In this document: in pieces, positions 1 through 12,000 of the stretch
Numbering within the stretch: position 1 is the stretch's first letter
How the letters are laid out: every line of letters starts with the position of its first letter
NCBI GenBank assembly: GCA_023229405.1
Contig: JALNZH010000035.1
Coordinates: 1-19,427 of the forward strand
DNA length: 19,427 bases
Source of the DNA: Bacteroidota bacterium
GTDB lineage: Bacteria; Bacteroidota; Ignavibacteria; UBA10030; UBA8401
Direction: 5' to 3'
The notes under the pieces: model-generated
The model's input: the letters and a program-made list of their open reading frames with translations, nothing else
Database searches by the model: none
Told to the model about the DNA's origin: nothing
Position numbers and translations under genes: made by a program

Positions 1-3000
1 CACGCCGCGCACGACGCCAAGTGCACCTACGATCACGGCGATCACTCCTTCCGATGGCTCATTGTCGGTGGCGTTCACGGCGGGCGCTGACGGTGGCTCG
101 GCACTAACCAGTTACAAGTACTCAACCGATGGTGGAACCACATTCTTTACTCGTGCTGCAGGTACAACAGCATCACCGATAGTGATTGCGTTCGCCAGCA
201 GTGACGGTACAACGGCGCTAGTCAACGGCACCTCTTACAACGTCCAGATCAAAGCAGTCAACGTAGTTGGCGACGGAACGGCATCGTCGACGACAGCGGC
301 AACGCCACGCACAACACCAAGTGCGCCAACAATTACTGCGATAACACTAGGTAACGGTTCGTTGTCGGTGGCCTTCAGTGCCGGGTTTGATGGCGGTTCG
401 GCACTTACCAGTTACAAGTACTCCACCGATGGTGGGACCACATTTAGAACGCGTGCCGCCGGCACGACCGCATCACCGATAGTGATTGCGTTCGCCAGTA
501 GTGACGGTACGACGGCCCTGGTGAATGGCACCTCCTATAACGTCCAGATCAAAGCCGTCAACGTCGCCGGTGACGGCGTCGCATCGTCGACGACTGCGGC
601 CACGCCGCGCACGACGCCAAGTGCGCCAACGATCACGGCAATTACTCCTTCTGATGGTTCATTATCGGTGGCGTTCACGGCTGGTGCCGATGGCGGCGCT
701 GCGATCACTAGTTACAAATACTCCACCGATGGTGGGACCACATTCTTTACTCGGGCATCGGGTACGACTGCATCACCGTTGGTGATCTCGACACTCAGCA
801 CAAACGGATCGACTGCGCTAGCAAACGGCACTTCGTATGACGTACAAATTTTGGCGGTCAACGTTGCCGGCGACGGCGCCGCATCCGCTACGACCGCGGC
901 AACACCACGCACAACACCAAGTGCGCCAACAATTACCGCAATCACACCAGGAAACGGTTCGTTGTCGGTGGCGTTCACGGCTGGGTTTGATGGCGGTTCG
1001 GCACTTACCAGTTACAAATATTCGACCGATGGTGGAACCACGTTTAGAACTCGCGCCGCAGGTACGACAGCATCGCCATTGGTTATCGCTTTCGCCAGCA
1101 GTGATGGAACAACCGCGCTAGTCAACGGCACGTCGTACGACGTGCAGATCAAGGCAGTCAACGTTGTTGGTGACGGAACAGCATCGTCGACAACTGCGGC
1201 AACGCCACGCACAACTCCAAGTGCGCCAACGATCACGGCGATTACTCCTTCGGATGGTTCGCTATCGGTGGCGTTCACGGCGGGTGCCGACGGTGGTTCG
1301 GCACTAACCAGTTACAAATACTCCACAGACGGTGGAACCACATTTAGAACTCGCGCGGCGGGCACAACTGCATCACCGATAGTGATCGCGTTTGAAAGTA
1401 GCGATGGAACGACGGCCCTAGCGAATGGCACCTCATACAACGTCCAGATCAAGGCGGTCAACGCGGCAGGTGACGGTGCGGCGTCAGCAACAACTGCGGC
1501 AACCCCACGCACGACGCCAAGTGCGCCAACGATCACGGCGATAACGCCAGGTAACGCTTCTTTGTCGGTGGCGTTCACCGCTGGTGCTACTGGTGGTTCG
1601 GCGATCACGAGTTACAAGTATTCGACCGATGGTGGAACTACCTATCGAACTCGTGCTTCAGGCACAACCGCATCACCGCTGGTAATCACAACAGCAAGCA
1701 GTGATGGCACAACTGCGTTGGTGAACGGTACGTCTTATGACATTCGGATCAAGGCGGTCAACGCGGCTGGCGATGGCGCTGCATCGACGACGACGGCAGC
1801 AACACCTGTGGCAACGCCAAGTGCACCAACGATCACGGCAATCACGCCAGGAAACGCTTCATTGTCGGTTGCCTTTAGTGCCGGTGCCGATGGTGGTCTC
1901 GCGATCACGAGTTACAAGTATTCGACAGACGGTGGGACCACGTTTAGGACTCGTGCCGCTGGCACGACCGCATCACCGATAGTGGTTGAGTTTGCAAGTA
2001 GCGACGGAACAACTGCGTTAGTAAACGGCACGTCGTACGATGTCCAAATTTTGGCGGTCAATGCAAATGGTGATGGGGATCCATCTTCGACTACAGCGGC
2101 AACGCCGCGCACGACACCAAGTGCGCCAACGATTACCGCGATTACTCCAAGTAATGGATCTCTGTCCGTGGCCTTTAGTGCCGGATTTAATGGCGGTTCT
2201 GCACTGACGAGTTACAAGTATTCGACAGACGGTGGAACCACATTCAGGACTCGTGCTGCTGGTACCACGGCATCACCTTTGGTCATCTCGACAGCAAGCA
2301 GCGATGGAACGACCGCACTTGTCAACGGAACCTCGTACAACATCCAGATCAAGGCCGTCAACGTTGTCGGAGATGGCGTTGCGTCGTCGACGACTGCGGC
2401 AACGCCACGCACGACACCGAGCGCGCCAACGATCACCGCGATTACTCCAAGTAATGGTTCGCTGTCCGTGGCCTTTACTGCAGGGTTTGATGGCGGTTCG
2501 GCACTGACGAGTTACAGGTATTCGACCGATGGAGGGACCACATTTAGGACTCGTGCAGCAGGCACAACTGCATCACCAATTGTGATCGCGTTTGAAAGTA
2601 GTGATGGCACAACGGCTCTGGCGAACGGCACCTCGTACGACATTCAAATCAGGGCGGTCAACATTGCCGGTGACGGTGCTGCTTCGTCGACGACTGCGGC
2701 AACGCCACGCACGACGCCAAGTGCGCCAACGATCACAGCGATTACTCCAAGTAATGGTTCGCTGTCCGTGGCCTTTACTGCAGGGTTTGATGGCGGTTCT
2801 GCATTGACGAGTTACAAGTATTCGACCGATGGTGGGACCACATTTAGAACCCGTGCCACAGGCACAACAGCATCACCAATCGTGATTGCGTTCGAAAGTA
2901 GTGATGGCACAACTGCGTTGGTGAATGGCACGTCGTACGACATTCAGATCAAGGCAGTCAACGTTGTTGGCGACGGTGCGGCTTCGTCGACGACGGCGGC

Positions 3001-6000
3001 CACTCCGGCGACCACGCCTAGTGCGCCAACGATTACGGCGATCACTCCATCGAATGCAACTCTTTCGGTGGCCTTTACCGCGGGTGCTACTGGTGGTTCG
3101 GCGATCACGAATTATGAGTACTCGACCGATGGTGGGACAACCTTCAAATCGCGTGCCACTGGTACCACTGCTTCTCCAATAGTTATCACAACTGTTAGCA
3201 GTGGATCTGGAACGCTCGTCAACGGCACCTCGTATGACGTGCAGATTCGGGCAATCAATGCGATCGGTAATGGCGCTGCGTCGTCGACAACTGCAGCAAC
3301 GCCGGCGACCACGCCAAGTGCTCCAACAATTACGGCGATCACTCCATCGAATGCAACTCTTTCGGTGGCCTTTACCGCGGGTGCTACTGGTGGTTCGGCG
3401 ATCACGAACTATGAATACTCGACCGATGGTGGAACAACCTTCAAATCGCGTGCCACCGGTACCACCGCTTCTCCAATAGTTATCACAACTGTTAGCAGTG
3501 GATCTGGAACGCTCGTCAACGGCACCTCGTATGACATACAGATCCGGGCAATCAATGCGATCGGTAATGGCGCTGCGTCGTCGACAACTGCAGCAACGCC
3601 GGCGACCACGCCAAGTGCTCCAACAATTACGGCGATTACACCATCGAATGCAACTCTTTCGGTGGCCTTTACCGCTGGTGCTACTGGTGGTTCGGCGATC
3701 ACGAACTATGAATACTCGACCGATGGTGGAACAACCTTCAAATCGCGTGCCACTGGTACCACTGCTTCTCCGATAGTTCTCACCACTGTTAGCAGTGGAT
3801 CTGGAGCGCTCGTCAACGGCACGTCATATGACGTGCAGATTCGGGCAATCAATGCGATCGGTAATGGTGCGGCTTCGTCGACGACTGCAGCTACGCCACG
3901 CACGACGCCAAGCGCGCCAACAATCACGGCGATAACACCAAGTAATGGCTCGTTGTCAGTGGCGTTCTCGGCTGGTGCCGATGGCGGCTCGGCGATCACC
4001 AGTTACAAATACTCGACCGATGGTGGGACAACCTTTAGGACTCGGGCTGCCGGTACAACCGCATCACCAATCGTGATCGCGTTTGAAAGCAGCGACGGAA
4101 CAACCGCGCTGGCCAACGGCACGTCATATGACGTGCAGATCAAGGCCGTCAACGTTGCCGGTGACGGTGCTGCTTCGTCAACAACTGCAGCCACGCCACG
4201 CACGACGCCAAGTGCACCAACGATCACCGCGATCACTCCTTCTAATGGTTCGTTGTCGGTGGCGTTTAGTGCCGGGTTTGATGGCGGTTCGGCCATCACG
4301 AGTTACAAGTATTCGACCGATGGTGGGACCACGTTTAGGACTCGTGCCGCTGGAACGACCGCTTCACCGATAGTGATTGCGTTCGAAAGTAGTGACGGAA
4401 CAACGGCTTTGGTGAATGGTTCGTCGTACGACGTTCAGATCAAGGCAGTCAACGTTGTCGGTGATGGCCTTGCGTCGTCGACGACCGCCGCCACGCCACG
4501 CACGACGCCAAGTGCACCAACGATCACCGCAATCACTCCAAGTAGTGGATCGTTGTCGGTGGCGTTCTCGGCTGGTGCCGATGGCGGTTCGGCGATAACC
4601 AGTTACAAGTATTCGACCGATGGTGGAACAACCTTTAGAACTCGTGCCGCCGGTACGACGGCTTCACCATTGGTGATTGCGTTCGAAAGTAGCGACGGAA
4701 CAACGGCACTTGCAAACGGCACGTCCTACAACGTCCAAATCAAGGCAGTCAACGCCGCCGGCGACGGAACTGCTTCGTCAACTACCGCAGCAACTCCACG
4801 TACAACGCCAGGTGCACCAACAAGCGTGTCGGGTACGGCTGGTAACGCCCAGGTGTCATTGACATGGACTGCACCGGCGAGCAATGGCGGTTCGGCGATC
4901 ACCGACTACGTCGTCGAATTTGATGACGGCTCCGGTTTCGCCACGTTTGACGATGGAGTCTCGGCCACCGCCGCAGCCACGGTAACTGGCTTAGCAAACG
5001 GGACTTCGCACACGTTCCGCGTGAGCGCCGTCAATGCGGCTGGAACGGGTGCAGCGTCAGTTGTGTCGGGTGCAGTGATACCACGTACGACGCCTAGCGC
5101 ACCGACAATCACGGCGATTACTCCAAGTAACGGTTCCTTGTCTGTGGCCTTCACCGCCGGGTTTGACGGTGGTTCCGCGCTGACGAGTTACAAGTATTCG
5201 ACCGATGGTGGGACAACATTTAGGACTCGTGCCGCTGGAACGACGGCTTCACCATTGGTGATTGCGTTCGAAAGTAGTGACGGAACTACCGCGCTGGCCA
5301 ACGGCACTTCGTACAACATTCAAATTAAAGCGGTCAACGTGATCGGCGATGGCGTTGCGTCGTCAACGACTGCGGCCACACCGCGCACAACGCCAAGTGC
5401 GCCAACGATCACTGCTATCACTCCTTCCGATGGCGCATTGTCGGTGGCGTTCACCGCTGGGTTTGATGGTGGTTCCGCGATCACTAGTTACAAGTATTCG
5501 ACCGATGGTGGGACAACATTCAGAACTCGCGCCGCCGGCACAACCGCATCACCGATAGTGATTGCATTTGCCAGCAGTGATGGCACAACCGCGCTGGTGA
5601 ATGGAACTTCGTACAACATTCAAATCAAAGCAGTTAACGTTGCCGGCGACGGTGCAGCATCGTCTACAACTGCTGCCACACCTGTCACGGTTCCGAGTGC
5701 ACCAACGATTACCGCGATTACTCCAAGTAACGGTTCGTTGTCAGTGGCCTTCACCGCCGGAGCCAATGGAGGCTCGGCGATCACGAGTTACAAGTATTCG
5801 ACCGACGGCGGAACCACGTTCAGAACCCGTGCCGCGGGCACAACCGCATCACCCCTGGTAATTGACTTCGCCAGTAGTGACGGGACAACGGCGCTAGCGA
5901 ACGGCACGTCCTACAACGTCCAAATCAAGGCGGTCAACGCCGTCGGTGATGGTGCCGCGTCGTCGACAACTGCGGCCACTCCACGCACGACACCAAGTGC

Positions 6001-9000
6001 GCCAACGATCACCGCAATCACTCCAGGTGACGGATCGCTGTCGGTGGCCTTTAGTGCCGGTTTCAACGGCGGTTCGGCGATCACCAGTTACAAGTATTCG
6101 ACCGACGGCGGAACCACATTCAGAACCCGTGCCGCTGGAACAACCGCATCACCGATCGTGATCACAACTGCAAGCAGCGATGGCACAACAGCTCTGGTCA
6201 ATGGCACCTCGTACAACATTCAGATCAAGGCGGTCAACGTTGCAGGTGACGGTGCGGCATCGTCAACAACCGCGGCCACACCTGTCGCAGTTCCGAGTGC
6301 GCCAACGATCACGGCAATCACGCCAAGTAGTGCGTCGTTGTCGGTCGCGTTCAGCGCTGGATTTGATGGTGGCTCGGCGATCACCAGTTACAAGTATTCG
6401 ACTGACGGCGGTACAACATTTAGGACTCGCGCCGCCGGCACAACCGCATCGCCAATCGTGATCGCCTTTGAAAGCGTTGACGGAACTACGGCGCTAGTTA
6501 ACGGCACCTCATATAACGTACAAATTTTGGCAGTCAACGCAAATGGCGACGGTGCGGCGTCAGCTACCACGGCAGCTACGCCGCGTACGACACCAGGCGC
6601 GCCAACAGACGTGTCGGGTACGACCGGTAACGCACAAGTGTCACTGACATGGACTGCACCGGCGAGCACAGGCGGTTCTCCGATCACCGATTATGTCGTC
6701 GAATTTAACGGCGGCTCCGGTTTCGCCACGTTTGCGGACGGTACTTCTGCCACGGCCGCGGCCACGGTGACTGGTTTGACCAACGGTACGTCGTACACAT
6801 TCCGGGTAAGCGCCGTTAATGCTGCCGGAACGGGTGGCGCATCAGATGTTTCAGCGGCAGTAATACCACGAACAACACCTGGGCCACCGACGAGTGTGTC
6901 GGGAACATCTGGCAATACCGAAGTGTTGTTGACATGGACAGCACCAAGTAATGGCGGTTCGGCAATTACCGATTATGTGATCCAGTCGTCTCCAGACGGA
7001 TCAATTTGGACGACCTTTGCCGACGGTACTTCGACGTCAACGAGTGCAACGGTTACTGGTTTGACCAACGGTCAGGCCTATACGTTCCGAGTGGCGGCAT
7101 CCAATATTGCTGGCACCGGTAATTTCTCATCCGCATCCAGTTCGGTCACGCCGGCAACGGTGCCTAGTGCGCCGACAATTACGGCGATTACTCCTTCAGA
7201 CGGGTCATTGTCGGTGGCATTTACCGCCGGAGCCAATGGAGGCTCGGCGATCACGAGTTACAAGTATTCGACCGATGGTGGAACCACATTCAGAACCCGT
7301 GCCGCGGGCACAACCGCATCACCCCTGGTAATTGACTTTGCCAGCAGTGACGGAACTACGGCGCTAGCGAACGGCACGTCTTACAACGTCCAAATAAAGG
7401 CCGTCAACGCCGTCGGTGATAGTGCCGCATCGTCCACTACTGCGGCGACTCCGCGTACGACATCAAGTGCACCAACTATTACGGCGATTACTCCTTCAGA
7501 TGGCGCATTGTCGGTGGCATTTACGGCTGGTGCCGATGGTGGTTCGGCGATCACGAGTTACAAGTATTCGACTGACGGTGGCACCACATTTAGAACACGT
7601 GCAGCCGGAACAACGGCATCACCTTTGGTGATTGCTTTTGCCAGCAGCGATGGGACAACGGCTCTGGTCAACGGCACGTCTTACGACATTCAGATCAAAG
7701 CGGTCAATGCTGCCGGTGACGGTGCTGCCTCCTCAACAACTGCTGCCACTCCGCGCACGACGCCAAGTGCGCCAACGATCACGGCGATCACGCCAAGTAG
7801 CGGCTCGTTGTCGGTGGCGTTTACAGCTGGTGCCGATGGTGGTTCGGCGATCACTAGTTACAAGTATTCGACTGACGGTGGCACCACATTCAGGACTCGT
7901 GCCGCCGGAACAACGGCATCACCATTGGTGATTGCTTTTGCCAGTAGCGATGGGACAACGGCGTTGGTCAACGGCACGTCCTACAACGTGCAGATCAAAG
8001 CGGTCAATGCTGTAGGCGACGGAGCCGCATCCGCGACGACGGCTGCCACTCCGGCCGCGGTTCCGAGTGCGCCAACGATCACGGCGATCACCCCGACTGA
8101 CGGGTCGCTGTCGGTGGCGTTCAGTGCAGGTGCTACTGGTGGTTCGGCGATCACGAATTACGAGTACTCGACAGACGGTGGAACAACCTTCAAATCTCGT
8201 GCCACCGGTACGACGGCTTCTCCGCTGGTGATTACCACGGTGAGCGGAAGTGCGTCAGCACTGGTGAACGGCACTTCGTATGACGTTCAGATTCGGGCAA
8301 TCAATTCGATTGGAAATGGTGCGGCATCCTCTTCGACTGCTGCCACACCGCGCACGACGCCGAGTGCACCAACGATCACGGCGATCACTCCTTCAGATGG
8401 CGCATTGTCGGTGGCATTTACCGCTGGTGCTGACGGTGGTTCGGCGATCACGAGTTACAAGTACTCGACTGACGGTGGCACCACATTTAGAACACGTGCC
8501 GCCGGAACAACGGCATCACCATTGGTGATTGCTTTTGCCAGCAGCGATGGAACAACAGCATTGGTCAACGGCACTTCCTACAACGTGCAAATCAAAGCGG
8601 TCAACGTCGCCGGTGACGGTGCCGCCTCTTCAACTACGGCAGCAACCCCGGCTAGTACCCCTAGTGCGCCAACGATCACGTTGATAACTCCGTCTGATGG
8701 ATCGCTGTCGGTGGCATTTACTGCGCCCGCAAGTAACGGTGGTTCGGCGATCACCAGTTACAAGTACTCGACTGACGGTGGCACCACATTTAGAACTCGC
8801 GCCGCCGGAACAACGGCATCACCATTGGTGATTGCATTCGCCAGCAGCGACGGAACAACAGCGTTGGTCAACGGCACGTCCTACAACGTGCAGATCAAAG
8901 CGGTCAACGCCGCCGGCGACGGAACGGCTTCTTCGACAACAGCGGCGACACCTTCGACGGTGCCCGGCGTACCAACCAACGTCGTCGGAACATCTGGCAA

Positions 9001-12000
9001 CACGCAAGTGTCGCTGACTTGGACAGCACCAAATGATGGCGGAAATCCGATCACCGATTATGTTGTCGAAATTAATGACGGGTCCGGTTTCGCCACGTTT
9101 GCCGATGGAACTTCGACGTCAACGAGTGCCACAGTCACAGGTTTGACCAACGGCACTTCGTACACCTTCCGCGTGAGTGCAACCAATAGTGCCGGCACCA
9201 GCTCGGTTTCGACTGTTTCGGCGGCCGTAATCCCGGCGACGGTTCCGAATGCGCCAACTGGTTTGACGGGTGAGTCAGGCGCCGCACGGGTGGCTTTGAA
9301 TTGGACAGCACCAGCAGTTACTGGTGGCAGCGCGATCACTGACTACATCATTGAATTCAACGATGGATCTGGTTTTGCCACATTTGCTGACGGTATATCT
9401 ACTGCTACTGCGATGTCGGTAACCGGATTGACCAACGGTGCCCCATATACCTTTAGAGTTAGCGCAGTCAACAGCGTTGGCACCGGTGCAACCTCCAATG
9501 TCGCTGGACCAGTGACTCCGTTTGACGCGCCGGGTGCTCCAACTGGAGTGTCGGGTACACCTCTAAACACGTCAGTCGCATTGTCATGGACAGCACCGAC
9601 GAGCAATGGTGGTTCGGCGATCACCAACTATGTCATCGAATCTTCGACCAACGGAACCACGTGGATTCCATTTAGTCATGCTCCGTCGGTCGCGACAAGT
9701 GCGACGGTGACTGGTTTGACCAACGGTACGGCCTACACATTCCGCGTCAGTGCAACTAACAATATTGGCACTGGGGCGACTTCGGCAGTTTCGGCTGCGG
9801 TTACACCACGGACAATACCGGGCGTGCCTACAAGTGTGTCGGGAACATCTGAAAACTCACAGGTGTCACTGACATGGACGGCACCAAGTGATGGCGGTTC
9901 GCCGATCACTGATTATGTCGTCGAAGTTAGTGAAAACGGAGCGTCGTTCGTAACATTTGCGGACGGCACTTCTGCTACGGCGGCGGCCACGGTGACTGGT
10001 TTGACCAACGGCACTTCCTACACGTTCCGCGTGAGTGCAACCAACGCGGCTGGCACCAGCGCGCCATCTACGGTCTCAGCCTCGGTGACCCCACTCTCGA
10101 CTCCTGGTGCACCAACTGGCGTTTCCGGAACACCGGGTAACGGACAAGTGCCCTTGACATGGTCTGCGCCGGCGAGCACTGGCGGCACGGCGATCACCGA
10201 TTATGTCGTCGAATTTAATTCTGGAGGATCGTGGTCGACCTTTGCCGACGGTGTATCAACCGCGACAAATGCGACCGTCACCGGTTTGACCAACGGCACT
10301 GCCTACACATTCCGAGTCAGTGCAACCAACAGTGTTGGAACTGGTGCGGCCGGAGTATCGGCCGCGGTAACTCCACGAACGGTACCGAGTGCACCAACTG
10401 GTGTGTCGGGAACGGCGGGTGACACACAGGTTGCCCTGACATGGACGGCACCTGCCAGTGATGGCGGAAATGCGATCACCGACTATGTCGTCGAGTCGTC
10501 GACGAATGGAACCGATTGGACTGTATTTGCCGATGGGACCTCAACAACGACAAGCGCCACAGTTACTGGATTGACCAATGACACGGCCTACACGTTCCGA
10601 GTAAGTGCAACCAATGTTGCCGGCACTGGTGCGTCTGGAGTATCGGCCGCGGTTACACCACGAGCCAAGCCTGGTGCACCAACCGGTGTGGCGGGTACGG
10701 GCAGTGACGGACAAGTGGCATTGACATGGACTGCGCCTGCCAGCGATGGCGGGTCGGCGATCATCGACTATGTCGTCGAGTCATCTACGAATGGAACCGA
10801 TTGGACAGTATTCGCCGACGGAACCTCAACAGCAACAAGCGCGACGGTGACCGGTTTGTCTAACGGCACCTCCTACACATTCCGAGTGAGTGCAACTAGC
10901 AGTATTGGAACCGGCGCACCTTCGGCCGCTTCGGCCGCTGTTACCCCGGCTTCGGTGCCCGGTGCGCCATCGGGTGTTTCTGGAACTGCCGGTGACGCTC
11001 GGGTGTTCTTGAGTTGGACCGCCCCAAGTAATGGGGGATCGGCGATCACCGACTATGTGGTGGAAGTTAGTAGCGGCGGCTCGTACTCAGTCTTTGCCGA
11101 TGGCACCTCTTCAGCGACAAGCGCGACGGTGACCGGTTTGTCCAACGGCACTGCATACACATTCCGGGTAAGTGCAACCAACGGCATTGGAACAGGAGCA
11201 ACTTCGACCGCGTCGGCCGCAGTAACTCCAGCTCAACCGCCTGCGGCGACTGCTTCGCTAAGCCTTTCTGAGGGTAATGACTCGCTGACTGGAACTGTGT
11301 CAGTGGTGACTAACGGTTCGATAGTTAGTGCCATTGACTATGAAGTGGATGGCAGCGGTACATGGGTATCCACTGGCCTCACCGCCTCGGGCGACTTCAC
11401 AATTTCAGGGCTTGTAAATGGAACGAGCTATTCAGTGGTGTTACGTGTGACAAGTAGCGGAACAGGAAGTCCGACTGTTTCGGCCGCCGCAACTGGAACG
11501 CCAGCAGTGCCACCGACCACGACGACAACAACAACAACTATTGCACCACCTGACACGACACCTGTCACGACAACGACAACGACCACGACGATTGCCCCAC
11601 CGAACGCTCAGCCATCGACAACCACGACCACGATTGCGCCGCCGGAAACAATTCCGCCAACGACGAGCACAACGATCCCGCAACCAGAACCGGCTACGTC
11701 AACAACGGTTCCAGCCACGACGACAACGACGACGACTGTTCCACTATTTATTACTCCGACCGTGATCACAGCCAATGACGGTGCGACCATCATGCAGATG
11801 GATGTCCCACAATCGAGCGGCCTGCCCGACGCCTCCCAAACAGTCGTCGCCGTAGTCGTTCCACCCGAAGCAAATACGGAAAACCTTGTGTGGAACATGA
11901 TGATGAGCGATCGCGTGCAGCAGACCACAATCGACGAGGGCTACATGACGATCGAAGTGACTGCAAATATGCAGTCGGGGGAAAGTGTTACGACCATGGA

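Noticed and set aside
20..4810. Regular 300-bp direct repeats considered as CRISPR or satellite
   Set aside because: Repeats are continuous coding modules without spacers and keep the reading frame throughout; they are protein domain repeats.
4811..7165. Frameshift or misassembly at the FN3 class switches
   Set aside because: Frame, joints and module lengths are intact at each switch, so they look like genuine module junctions; long-read checking would still be sensible given the repeats.
712..9627. Many 60-100-codon antisense and +1-frame ORFs across the FN3 array
   Set aside because: They recur with the 300-bp period and are low-complexity mirror images of the repeat codons (V/A/P-rich on the minus strand, R/Q-rich in the + frame). 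They are shadows of the repeat.
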